In this document: positions 1 through 11,206 of the stretch, one piece after another
Position numbering within the stretch: position 1 is the first letter of the stretch
How the letters are laid out: each line of letters opens with the position of its first letter
Assembly: GCA_050084515.1 (NCBI GenBank)
Contig: CM114272.1
Span: 26,164,001-26,228,000, forward strand
DNA: 64,000 bases
From: Blasia pusilla
Lineage: Eukaryota > Marchantiophyta > Marchantiopsida > Blasiales
Direction of reading: 5' to 3'
Program-made: the position numbers and the translations under genes
Notes under the pieces: model-generated
The model's database searches: none
What the model was told of the DNA's origin: nothing
Seen by the model: the letters and a program-made list of their open reading frames with translations, nothing else

Positions 1-97
1 GGTGAAGAAGTTTCTTTTGAAAGTATGAAATTGGATGCAGGATACCATATTGTTTGCATGAGAAGCTGTGAAAATCAGACAGCGAAATGCCTTGTAC

Positions 98-3048
98 CTT
101 GTAAGCAAGAGAAATGGAAACTTTGATGGATGCTATGAGGCCTCCAAACTGTGTTTCCCCAATGAGATCTAGATAGGTAGCAAGATTTTCCGGTCCACCA
201 TCCCCCTTGTCAACAACTCCATCCAATACTGGATGATACAAGAGTCGCTTCAGAGTTCGGATGACGTCCATCATCCCCTTAATCCAAAGGTCGATCTAAC
301 ATGTGGATAGTGCAATACTGTAGAATAGTGAGTTGCACCTGCTTCAACCCAAATCACTCTCCACAGAAAACATGTAGTAGAAAAGACGGGATGAACTATG
401 TAAGTGTTCTTCTGCTCCGTAATAACTGCTTAGTGTTTAGTGTAAGTGTTGTTGTGCTCCGGACACAATTGACTAATATAGAGTACAAACTTCTAAAACT
501 TTAAATTAGAATCCAGCCCCAGACAACCATCATCCTGTTTGGAGGGAGGTTGGAGAAGAGATCTCTCGCCATAACCCCCCAACTGGGTGTATGCAAACAC
601 ATGGATATCTAAAATGGTGACACCTTCTGAGGGCGTTTGGGGTTTAGGGACAATCATTTCTGTATCCCGAAGCACCCATCAATGGAAGGGGACGGTTGTC
701 GGATGCAACTGTTTGAAATTGGCTCTTCTCTGTCGGAGTGAACGAGATGACAATAAACGGGAGACAATAGATGAAAGGGAGTAGAGCATACATTTTTTTC
801 GAAATCCGCGAACGAAGGCAATATCACCAGCTTGTCATCCACCATTGACAGATCCACTTCAAACACTTGAGGACACTCCATCGTTTCCTCTTTGACAATT
901 TTCATTAGAAAAGAAGGTCGTTTGGGTGCGTTGTTGCTGCTCTCGGTTACCCGTCGACCTGTGGGGCGCCTTTCTTTCTGGTTACCCTGTCTCTTATCCC
1001 TTGTGTCAGCCTTTTCTTGTTCCTGTGGTTGGGGACTGGTGCTCTCTTCAGATGGAGTTGCTGGTGCCAAAGATGCACGAGCTGGGGGTGAGGTTGCAGG
1101 TTTATGGGCTACACGATGGAGAAGATCTCTAAAAGTGCTAGTAAGAACCTCCCTGAGAGCGTCGGAGATGAGGTAATCTGTGAGCCTGACACAATTTTGT
1201 AATCGACACTGCTCAGACCTTTTAGCAGCTGCAATCAAATAAGTGAAGCGCTCTTGACTCTCCTTCTCCTCAAGATCCTTGTCTTTTTGAATCTTCCACT
1301 TCGCAGCAATTCCAGACAGCTGTCCATATCTTGTTATCTCCTTCCCATGGGTTTCAGTCGCCTCTTTCTTGGCAACCAGCGGTTCCTCCTTCCGACGTCC
1401 TACGAGCTCCTCCTCCAGCTTCGCCAAAGCTTTGATACAGGCTTCGCGTAGAGCTGTCAATGCCCCATTTGTTAACTATATACTCCAACACCCCACCCAC
1501 ACGACGATTTCAGTGACAGCAAGTATATGCCATCGTCGGTCCTGAAGACTCTCATCTGAGCTACTGTACTGCTGCTGAAAGTTCTTCTTTTGCAGTCATT
1601 ACAGAGGAGAGTCGAACAAAACAACCAATTAAGTAGTGAGAGGATTGTTGAGGGACCGAACTCATAGATATACGTGCAATAATACTGGTAAGTGGTCAGA
1701 CATTTAGTCTATAAGAAGATCGATCACATGTATCAACCGCCAGATGATTCAGAAAGACAAAGCATATAACAAATGTTCGTGTGACTATGTATACCTGCAA
1801 AAAGGCTGCAGCATTTTCCACCCTCCTGCCTTCTTGTGTAATCATAAACCTTTCCAGTGTGTAAACTACTCCTCTGTCAAGCCTGAGAAACCTCACTGGC
1901 CATAGGTCGACACACATCTGCACGAAATTTGGAGCATCACAGACTATAACCTTTGAAATCAGAAGGAAAGAAATTACCGTGTCACATTGTAGGCTTCCTC
2001 ACGATGGTAGCTAGGTTGACTGACATTCATAGGAAACAATTTGTGTGGCTCTGTTCATATATTCTCAGTCAACTTTTTTGGTTCCAATTACCGCTCGGAT
2101 TTGTTGAAGAACAGCTGCGAATATGAGGTTGCACGTGAAGAGGAGCTTCAGCAGCATCTCCACTGAGATCTTCTTTTTCTTCCTCCTAACACAGTGCTTC
2201 CATACCTTCCAGCTTTTCCAGTATTTGTACTGTGAAAAAATGTCCGGAAGGCAGAAGTAGAATTTTAGAAACTCCTATGACATCTTCCACTAATCCTGGT
2301 TGCAATCCGGACTAACGGATGTACTTCCCATAACCCTGACGAAAAACAGAATCGTTATGAGCTTCACGGTCATTAACGCAAGGGATTTGAGTCGAGTGTA
2401 GCATGGGGGGAGAAAATAATTAGTACTCTATAGTCTTAGAATATCCAGACGAGATCACAAAGTGAGTTTGGAAGCTCTGGCGACACTAGGCACTCTACTC
2501 GCATATGGAGGAAAGGTTGTGTGGTTTGGTTTTGTCATTGAACCTGACGAAACACGTTCAGATTGATTATGCATTTGTAAGACCGGTAGCCTCTTTCCCA
2601 CTGCTCCAACGGCGTGAACTCTGTACATATAAGTGTACAAACGATGAATGTTATGGAAATCATACGTCCAAGAAATCCTACCAGTATGGAATGGCATAAA
2701 GCAACGTACGTATGCCTGCGCGTTACCTTGAAGTCCTCGTGAGTAAGTATAGAGACAAAGTCATTGAACGAGACCTATTATGCGAGGAAAATCTGATGGG
2801 AGGGCAACCCCAGAAAATGCAGCTCCTTCAACTAGTAGATGCGTGTTATCTCAAGCATATCTCATTTATTTTGGCATACCGGCATCACTATCCCGGAACA
2901 ATGTAACTCCTTGGCTGCTCATAGTGTAATGATATGGACTGTCAATCTGACTGTAGGTGACAATCTCGAGCTCGTAAGGGTCAAATTCGGGAGTCTTGGG
3001 AATGCTGGGCGGTTGGAGATATATAAACTCCATAGTGTTGGGCTGCCG
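98..3048 (-). CDS. Axonemal dynein heavy chain, N-terminal tail exons (partial gene, runs off the left edge)
   Basis: Motor subunit of ciliary dynein; these exons encode the tail that binds other subunits, not the ATPase ring. Minus-strand exons with fitting splice sites are about 2900-3048, 2727-2774, 2092-2274, 1795-1917, 792-1475 and 98-295. The last five are each a multiple of three and join in phase 0. Family-typical strings appear in order: FDPYELEIV and YTMSSQGVTLF, then YKYWKSWKVWK, then QIRA joined to MCVDLWPVRFL with YTLERF, then AAAKRSEQCRLQNCVRLTDYL, then VDDKLVILPSFADFEKN, then a helix-rich segment. This order matches the inner-arm type (DNAH3/7/12-like). A Pro/Ser/Lys-rich insert sits within the 792-1475 exon. 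The donor of the 2900-3048 exon is uncertain because the best GT (2903) is out of phase. The motor domain must lie beyond base 1. Confidence 0.85.
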
Positions 3049-4068
3049 CTTGAGTAGATCTGAGCTCCTCGCACACCAACATTTCGCTTGCTTTAACAAT
3101 CCCAACAGCAATATGAAAAGAACTAAACTATCTATACGTTTCTTTGTTCGTTTGTCTTCGAATTATCTCTGACCTTCATTAGGCAATGTATTTGAATGTC
3201 CGGAGTATGACGCCATGCTTTCTTGGTGCCAAAGCTACACTAAACAGAACCGAAGAGTGTAGCTGCACTTTTTCACATGAACTTGGACAGCATTTTTTCG
3301 AAGAACTAAGAAGGCACTCAGGAATTCATAGACTCTTGCATTTACCACCGATCTGCACTCCATTCTATTCAAAAGCAGATGTCCGTCAGAATATTCCTTA
3401 CATCTGAAGGCCCGATGGACTAGTCCCAACTTCAATAACGGGAGATTACACACGTCGCAAGCTAGCCTCTTAAAACTCCTCCATGGCTACCGAGTACAAG
3501 TCCGAGACGCAGAGCGCACGGTGAAGCGTGTTCTTACAACACTCGAACTACACTAAACATTCTGCATCCAGTCTCTGCGATATCACGTTAAATCCCTTCC
3601 TTGTTTATGGCGATGACACGCCTGGGAATTAATGCTTCCCTGGATTGCCTCTGTTCCATACAGAGAACTTGACTGCTACCTGGGATGTTCACTGGCTTCA
3701 TGAAGATATGAGTACTCTCATAGGCTTTTTGTCGTCTGCTTCTAGAGCATTGACAAATTGCCGATTGTTCAGGTGACTACTACAGCGCAGTGACCATAAT
3801 TCCACCGGCCCTATCCAAATTTTGCACCGGAAATTGGACATGATGTTAAGATTTGTATTCCAATATCCCGCTCCTTCACTAGGGTCTGACCAAGCAAGGC
3901 TACAACTGGCAGCAGTTAATGAGTACTGGCCCTCTCTTCGTGGAAAAATTGTAACATCTGTTCCTTCGTTCATTCTTTCATTCATTTGCATTGGAGGTGT
4001 GGTAAATTGAATATTAACTTCTGTTAATGCATACTTTCGTTTTTATTCGAGGAGTCATGATTTGCTAC

Positions 4069-4621
4069 CAAGGAAAGGCATCCATTCGTAGTCGGGTGGC
4101 TTCTGCTTCTCTGCAAGAGCAAACTTTCCTCGCTTGCGTTTCCAATTTTCGTGACTGCTGGGAGTGCGCCTCCTTGACAACGACGATCCGGGACGCCGTT
4201 TAGGCGAGGCAGAACGAGGTCGTGAGGTTTTAGAGCTGTGCATTGCGTAGGGTCCCGTCTTCCAGCCCTCCATGACCCCCTCCACTTGTGTGTCTGATAA
4301 ACTGGATCGAGAGGACTTCAATGGCACAGCATATCGGGCACTACAGAAACGCTCGCCATGGGACGTTGACATCTTCTTGCTCGAAATTTCTGGAGAGCCT
4401 GTGGAAGCAGAAGTCGCCGCCTTTACTGGAGCGGCAGTAGTACTCGTGGAAGGCTTAGACGTGCTTGCAGTTCCTGTCAGTGGAGAATTCAGTTCTTGGG
4501 ACGAATGAGAAGCCAACTTGGCCCCCTTCGGTTTTGCAAAGCTCTGATGCTGATTCATATACAGTCTACCCTTGAGACAATCTTTGGACAGAAGCGGATC
4601 CTGGCCATCACCGCGATCCAT
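4069..4621 (-). CDS. Probable first coding exon of the dynein heavy chain gene
   Basis: Open minus-strand reading frame from an ATG at 4621 to a good donor (CCTTG then GTAGCA) at 4069/4068. It encodes about 184 residues of low-complexity Ser/Thr/Pro/Lys/Arg-rich sequence ending in PPDYEWMPFL. Such disordered basic leaders are common at the N-terminus of inner-arm dynein heavy chains, and it lies directly upstream of recognisable dynein tail exons on the same strand. No dynein-specific motif is visible in this exon, so the link is inferred from position and strand. The connecting exons between 3050 and 4069 are not resolved; an open frame at 3235-3453 is a candidate but shows no family match. 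Confidence 0.5.
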
Positions 4622-6692
4622 CTTTGCCCCCGTCTGAGAGGGTTTCAGAGATGTTGGAATCCACAAATCACGAGGTTCTCATGAACGAGATAATGGGATC
4701 CGTAGATCAAGAGGAGAAGAATTTTTGTAAGAATAGAAATTCCTCGAAGCTATCCGCCATCGTACTTCCATCAGAGCGAACGAATGTGAGCTACTCCTGA
4801 CGAGACCCTAGTTTCCAAATCGGTCTGACACAATGCAGATAGAGGTCAGTCGGGGCGGAGCGCTCTCTTCGTGCAGGTTGTAGAGCCCGCGAGACAGAGA
4901 GAACACTCTTCAGAAACTTATCCACAGGAGGCCGGTCAAGGATTCTCTCACCGCTCGAGGACGAAAAGCGATCCCAGCGAAGCCTTGAGTCGATTTCCGT
5001 GCAAACGATTGCAGCTACTTCGGCGAACTTGATTTGAACCTTCAACTTGAATTAGGTTGGAACCCGGGGCAACGAGCCGAGAGGCCAGAGCACTAGAGCT
5101 CCAGAGCACTAGAGCTTACATCCATCCGCCGCAGAGATGATGCAGCTTGAATTGAAGATCGGCTCTTCCTTTGAAGAGCGCTGCCTCTGAGATACGCACA
5201 AGGGCACACAAATACTGTCCGGACTTGTCTCAGCAGATGAGAAAAGTCTCGACGTTTCTTTCCACCTGCCCCTCCGCCATGGCGATGGGTGCTCTTTCTT
5301 CCACCGCTTCTCTCAGGGGAGAAGAGAGTGCTGCATGTTGCAACTGGATTGCAACACAGCACTTGCACCTCCAGCAGCAATGGGCAGGGAAGGAGGGATG
5401 CAACCCACAGACGACTTCCTCCATTACAGGTCAGTTACCGGGACCTACGAGAACCTCCTAATTACAGATCGTCTTCTTGTTATAGCAGGTGGCTTTGTCG
5501 CAAACCTCTCCAACCCCTCGATATCTCTGGCCCACCCACAATCCAGGTCGACGATTCTCGCGCAAACGTTCTGTTCTGGTGTGAAGGAAATGGCGGTTTT
5601 GAGCTGCGGCCGCATGAAAGGCAGTTAGAGCTCAATCAAGAGAGGAGAGCACACTTGGGACAAGGAGACGGTTGGGTAGGTTATTGGGAGGGCTGAATAG
5701 ATGATTTCGGAGCACTCATTTCTCCGGCGTTGCTCCCATCCGAGGCGGTTCCCAATGCCTTCCCGTCGCGGGAATCCGATTGGTTTGTACCTGTGTGTGA
5801 GTTCGGATCATTTGCAGCTTGGCTTGCAGTTTAGTTCAGATTGCAGCTGGCTGTGTTGGGTTTCAGCTGAAAGCAGAAGTACGCTCCCTGCGGGCCCTAA
5901 GCACAAGTACGCGGAAGTATCTGCTTACGTCCAGAGGGAGTAGAACCAGAGTGTCAAGCTCCTGAGGCTACTTGCAATGTCACGTCTTTGCGGTGACTGG
6001 GGGCACCTTAATCATAGTGCTCGGGTGGAGGAGATTCGCAGGGCAAGACCGATTCTCAACGTGAAGGCGATGGTGTTCATGGGCATCTTTCCTCCAGGTG
6101 ACGAAGAACGAGTTAGAAAAATGTGAGGAAACCATAACGCTTTCACTTTTCTTCTCCTCACTTCTCTGCTCTTCTCTCTCTCATCTTCTCTTCTCCTCAC
6201 TCCTCTGCTCTTCTCTCTCTCATCTTCTCTTCTCTTGGAGTGCGACAGTTGATTGAACCCTTTCACATGTAAAATGCACTCATCCCTAGCCTTCTGGAGG
6301 TCCTGGAGGACGTCGCACGAAACTGCCCATAATTGTTCTCGTCTTGTGGTTCAAGAGGCCTAACCCCTACCACAGGACGTGAACCAGTGAGAGCATCCAT
6401 TCTCGCCAGATCGGAATCAGACCCCATGAAGACCTACGAAAATCCGAAAGCATCTTCATGTCAGTTGGACTTTGTCCCGCGAGTATCGCAACAGAACGGC
6501 ACTTGAGAGAGTGGCACTTGTCTCGGCCGATGGTCTAAGGCTGCTCTCGATCGGAAAACGAAAATAGGCAAGAAGTGATTTCACTCTCTTACATTCGTTC
6601 TTCTTTACTGCCTTATCTTGCCTTCGATTGCCGTCCCACGGCCCTCAATGGTTTTAGATAGATCCACTTCTCGACATTCCACTCTTGCTCCA

Positions 6693-6742
6693 GGTTTGCT
6701 TCACATAATCAAGCTAGCCAGCCTGATTATGTGAAGCGAACC
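6693..6742. repeat. Inverted repeat, 19 bp arms
   Basis: Arms 6693-6711 and 6724-6742 are reverse complements with one mismatch (core GCTTCACATAATCA); the loop is 12 bp. The repeat lies about 370 bp upstream of the start codon at 7113. It could be a small fold-back element or a structured 5' leader. Confidence 0.8.
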
Positions 6743-6770
6743 CGGGTCACACCGAAGCTCATGACGACTT

Positions 6771-6813
6771 GGTGCGCATGAACCTTGCACTTTGTGCAAG
6801 GTTAATGCGCACC
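6771..6813. repeat. Inverted repeat, 20 bp arms with 3 bp loop
   Basis: Arms 6771-6790 and 6794-6813 pair over 20 bp with a single mismatch (core AACCTTGCAC), separated by TTT. The very short loop means the DNA or RNA strand could form a tight hairpin. It begins only 28 bp after the previous inverted repeat. Confidence 0.85.
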
Positions 6814-7112
6814 TTCATGACACTACTCTGATTCCCTCAAACCACAAACGACTCCACGACTGCAGAGGTCCAGCCCGGGCAGTTGCATCGTCTCTTTCTG
6901 CTCTGCTCTGCTCTGCTCGCCGGTTTGTTGCTAGTAAATGCTGGCGAGTGTTGGGAGTGCCATTTTCTCTCTTCACCAATTCCTTGGCAGCAGATACCAA
7001 GCACAATCGGCGAAAAACGTACTTGTTTCTCATCAAATCAGACGTATAGCGGCGTAGCTCGAAAGGAAGACGGTCAGAGAACGCAAGGCTCGAATATTCC
7101 AGATCGACGAAG

Positions 7113-8608
7113 ATGGCGATGGAGCGTTCCATCATGGAGCAGAAGCCTGGGCGGCTGGGGCAAAAGCTCAATTATCAATTGAACGAGAAAGCCATGCCCG
7201 AATTACCCTCTCGAGTGAGTTTCTCTGTGAGCTTCTCAGGCATCTGGGAGCATTGGGGCTGGTTTACCTTCTTTGCAGGCCAGCAGCAGCATGCATGTGG
7301 ATGGCGCTGGAGATCTCTGTGTGTGCAACGCCGGAATGTGTGGGTGTAGTGAGTCACAAGGGAGTTTCCCGGACTGGTATTCTGCAGGCACGACAAGCCC
7401 ATGATTGGATTTGGGAAGAAATTAAAAACCCAGACATTTCCGGTCTCAAGACTGCGCGAAGATGGAGCATAGCTGGTCCCCCTCTGTACGTGAAATTCAC
7501 CAGAGAAGAGGGCCATTTAAAGCTCAGCAATGTCTGCACGCTCCCTCGTCTTCACATGCAACCGGAGCTCCGAAGGTTACAGTGCTGGTGGCTTCCCAAG
7601 CTTCCCAAGACACAGCACCCTGTGTTCTACCACCCACCTGTTCCGAGGGTAAGCAGCTACTCACTTCTTAATCTCCCATCCTTGACTTTTGATAAGCCCA
7701 TTTTACACCATGAAAATCACTGTTCCAGAAGCATTCAGGTCATCTCAAAGAGCAAACTCGAGTGACTGAGTGTGGATGGGTGTGGGTGCACACGAACTAA
7801 TCCAGAGGGACAATACCGGAGTGGATGGGTTTGGGCTAACTTGACATATCCAGCTCCGTTCTACCAGAGGAGAAGAGCAAACACAATCTGGACGAGGCCC
7901 CAGATGTGGCATGACGAGGAGAAGTGGGGAGCACGCTGGGACATATCTCACGAGTATGACAGAAATTCGGAAGTGGAAGCCCGGCAAGCAGAAAAGTAAG
8001 AAAATACATCATCTTCCCATGACACTGGCGTCAATTGCAAGGAAGCCAAAGTTCTGCCCTCAATGAAACAAGATCCCTAGTGCGAGGCAGAGTGAAGGAA
8101 AGTGATCTCCATGTTGAACAGATCGTCGTGTACTCTGGGATTTCTGGCACGAATTACAGCCATGCCTCATTCAAACGATATTCATTTTGCAAACATCCCG
8201 CTACCATCAAACGTGAAGAAAGAGATTGCAACAACAGGAGAACCACCGACCCTCCCTCTATCCTCACCTAGTCGGCACTCATTTAGGATCTTTGCAGTAG
8301 CTCAGTACTCGTCGAATGCTCGCCTCAAACCTTCGGTGTGACATGCCTTACCAGTAGCACACACCTACTACTTCACAAGAAAAAGCCTCACCAAGCGGCC
8401 AAAGTCCTCTTGCGTTTCAGCTGGAAATCGCTGAAGGAAACGTGGTTTCGCTTGGCGGAAACGCAGCACATTCTACGACAGGAGCAACACGATGAGGCAC
8501 TACAAGAAGCACAAGGAGTCCATTGAAGCATGGAGGAAAGAATACCGGAAGTACTGGTACCGCCAGAAAACGCCAGAGAAAGTGCAGCTGCACAGCAACT
8601 TACGGTAA
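7113..8608 (+). CDS. Unknown 240-residue Trp/Arg/Tyr-rich protein, four exons
   Basis: I do not recognise this protein. Exons 7113-7214, 7388-7648, 7808-7995 and 8437-8608 (TAA at 8606) have GT-AG introns, and their phases add up exactly to 241 codons (102+261+188+172 bases). Donors are GTGAGT, GTAAGC and GTAAGA. The start ATG is preceded by AAG and followed by GCG. The predicted protein is basic and aromatic, with HDWIWEEIKNP in exon 2, RSGWVWANLTYPAPFYQRR and WHDEEKWGARWDISHEYDR in exon 3, and a lysine/arginine-rich C-terminus containing SIEAWRKEYRKYWYRQKTPEK. No signal peptide or membrane segment is visible. It is transcribed away from the dynein gene and could share its promoter region. 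A flagellar or organellar role would be a guess. The exon 2/3 junction is the least certain. Confidence 0.6.
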
Positions 8609-8816
8609 ATGCCTCTCTTCGTACCTACTCGTACTCCACCTTTCTTCCCAGTTGCTTTCTGTGATCCATCCTGCCTTCCTGTCTGTGTCTGTCTGTATGT
8701 CTGCCAATCCATGGCAGTGCGCTGACGCGATGCACCGCCCAATCCCCCGTTAATCGAAACGAAATGAAATGAAATGAAAAGATGGAGTCACGCGAATTCC
8801 GTTCTTCCCGACATCT

Positions 8817-8859
8817 GCTTCGCATCCAATCACTTTTCTCGAATTATTGGATGCGAAGC
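8817..8859. repeat. Inverted repeat in the 3' flank
   Basis: Perfect 14 bp arms 8817-8830 and 8846-8859 (GCTTCGCATCCAAT and its complement) around a 15 bp loop, about 210 bp after the stop codon of the plus-strand gene. It probably lies in the 3' untranslated region. Confidence 0.8.
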
Positions 8860-9086
8860 GGGAACCACCACATCCTCACCTCGTTCTTCCACTGTGTCTC
8901 CGTCAGATTCCACTGGCCTCGACCCGCTTTCACGACTTGGACGACGTTGCACAATCCATCCATATCTCATGGACCACTTCTTCACTTCACCACCTTTTCC
9001 ATGGGACATCGAACTAGTATTTATTACGAGATGACACTTTTCCGTCTTTCTTTCCCTTTTCCGATGACAAGCGACATGATGGAAAA

Positions 9087-9092
9087 AATAAA
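9087..9092 (+). terminator. Candidate polyadenylation signal of the 7113-8608 gene
   Basis: AATAAA at 9087-9092, about 480 bp after the stop codon and just where the sequence turns AT-rich. Plant signals are loose, so this is only suggestive. Confidence 0.3.
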
Positions 9093-9765
9093 ACATTAAC
9101 GTTTAAATTTTACTGGCAAGGAAACTCGAGTCATTTAGGAGTGAGAAATCTACTCCACAATAGAATTACAGGATTGTGCGCACTGAAAGGGCATGTATTA
9201 GACTAATCTTTTTTTAACGTCGTGTGAACTAGCCGGACCCCTCACTAGCCCCCTACACGGGTTACATACAACTTTTTTTTTATCTCTTTTTAATTCTTTC
9301 TCAAAATGACACTTGTTGATACCATACGAGCCTTTAGAAAAGGATGTCCGATACTTGAAAAGGGTTTTTTTAAATCCCACTAGTGTAATGACTAGTGTAA
9401 TGGAGAGGGTTGAAATTATCTCTCAAAATGATCATGAAATTTTGAATTTATTATTTTTAATTGATTTCGAGTGATCTTATTGGGTTAAGAAGTCCATCAA
9501 TCCTATTGGTTAAGAGTGCCAAAGGTCAAAATAAGAGGACTTTGAAAAATGAAGGGGCATTCTCCAGTAATATTATAGATTTTTTTGCACTTTTGAAAAT
9601 TTTCGAGTGCTTCGTCCACATTCTCACAAGCCTCTCCTTCGCCACACGGTTGAGCCATCATTTTTCCACATTGTAAATTTCCAACCATAAGGGGTTCGTT
9701 TCATTATAATTATATATGTTCTTCTCTAGCCCCAATCACACTCACCTTCTTTTATTGTGTGAGTT

Positions 9766-9855
9766 TTAAGACTCGTAATCTCACTTTATATACTCTTACT
9801 TTTGATTCTCATTGAATTTTGGAGCACCAATGGCTAGTGGGATTACGAGTCTTAA
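9766..9855. repeat. Inverted repeat with about 50 bp loop
   Basis: Arms 9766-9785 and 9836-9855 pair over 20 bp with one mismatch; the core TTAAGACTCGTAATC is perfect. This could be a small fold-back transposon remnant; target-site duplications are not clear. Confidence 0.7.
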
Positions 9856-10055
9856 CTTTTATTTTTATTTTTATTTTATTTCTTTCTTTCTTTCTTTCTT
9901 TTGGCATATCAGCACATTTTGGGATTAACATTTTGTTAGCATATGTTTTCCAAATTATTCATGCAAACATAAAAGAAAAATCACGTAAGCCAAGATGGAC
10001 TCATCATACTATTAAGCGCGTTAGCGCATTGTGAAGACCAATGAACGAATGACAT

Positions 10056-10089
10056 ATATGATATTTGTCTTCATGGACAAATATCATAT
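10056..10089. repeat. Short perfect inverted repeat
   Basis: Perfect 14 bp arms (ATATGATATTTGTC) at 10056-10069 and 10076-10089 with a 6 bp loop. Confidence 0.7.
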
Positions 10090-10530
10090 GTGAAGATGGT
10101 ACACGACGTTTTCTCTTTAAATTTTACCCTATACTAAGCAGAAAGCAAGAATGAATAAGATTTTAATAATTAGATTTTTATTTTCTTTTTTATTTATTTA
10201 TTAAATTTTAAATATCTTTCCAATGAAATCTTATAGAGTCTCTTTAAGTTTTATTAGATTTCTTCATTTGGAAATTTAAAATTATTTTTTCAAGGTTCAT
10301 GCCAATAAATTATGATAAAAAATAATTTAAATTTTAGTTTTTAAAAAATGAAAAGGATAATAGGACACTAATGGGACAAAAATTATTCTTCAAAATAATG
10401 GAAGACAAATTTTATTTTTTTATTTATTTATTTTACATTATTTTTTATTTTTTATTTTTTATTATATATTAAAAATACCTCTTTAGAAAAATTTTGAAAA
10501 TAAAAAATAATATATAATTTTTTTATAAAG

Positions 10531-11035
10531 AGGTTCAACAAAGAAAGAATGACCTCTCAAGCCCTCTCTCCTTGAGGTATACCCCTTCCCTCTCCCAAGC
10601 TCTCTCCATGGTAACCTATGCTCCCAAGTCACATCCTTGGCTCTTGACCTGATGTAGGAGGTCAAGGGCCACTTAAAAAAAATAGAAATTCAATCATATA
10701 CTCAAAATGATACTTACTTAAAATAGTAAGTTCCTCAATATGGCTCCAAAGGAGCCGAAACGAAGGGGAAACCTACTCTCTCTCAAGTTTCCCAGGGCCT
10801 CGGCAGGTCATCCTTGACCTACTGAGTCTGTCCTCCGCTACTCACGAAGGCGCTCGCTCTACTAGATCTCATCGATCTATCCTAAGAGACGTGATAGTTG
10901 TCGTGCGCATACACATCGCTACAAAACATACATCGTTGTCATCGAACACACACACAAAAACGCACGATCCCATGCTAACTCATGGCATCCAAACAACGAG
11001 ACAAGAAGTACCAAAATATCTCCAATCGCCCCCCT
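10531..11035 (-). repeat. Dispersed repeat copy A, probable 3' non-coding/LTR part of the gypsy remnant
   Basis: This segment is clearly related to 37881-38160 (same orientation; shared blocks such as CTCTCTCCATGGTAAC and the GGCTCC/GAGCCGAAACGA region). It is also related to two pieces at 38870-39060 and 39595-39745 in the opposite orientation, for example the block with ACACATCG and TCATCGAACACACACACA. It lies directly downstream (minus strand) of the integrase-PHD frame, so it probably belongs to the untranslated/LTR end of that element. Exact TG/CA ends were not found. Confidence 0.55.
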
Positions 11036-11206
11036 AGCTGGTGGTTAGGTCCCTCTAACTCTAGATAGTCATCTATCCCTACCTACCATGACATACATCT
11101 CTCGGACGCTAAGAGCAAGAAGGTCGGGTGCTCATGTGGCCCCATCGTTAGTCGCCTTCTTGTCATCCATGTCACATATACAAGTCGGAATGTAGAACTA
11201 CCTACT

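Larger units (their letters stand above)
4622..7112. other. Divergent intergenic region, no convincing gene
   Basis: About 2.5 kb between the probable dynein start (minus) and the unknown four-exon gene (plus). Composition is near 50% GC. Several overlapping open frames occur between 5090 and 5950 on both strands, but none has a recognisable domain or a coherent exon chain, so they look like chance frames in GC-balanced DNA. The interval probably contains both promoters and untranslated exons. A pyrimidine-rich duplicated stretch (ctcctc/ttctctctctcatc units) lies at about 6150-6235, and two strong inverted repeats lie at 6693-6813. Confidence 0.5.
9093..10530. other. AT-rich stretch without genes
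   Basis: Composition drops sharply from the gene island. There are long T and A runs and TTTCT repeats, with no coding signal. It contains the two inverted repeats listed separately (9766-9855 and 10056-10089). Confidence 0.6.

Noticed and set aside
5090-5943. Several overlapping frames of 80-135 codons on both strands
   Set aside because: No conserved motif, mutually overlapping, and in a GC-balanced intergenic region where long chance frames are expected.
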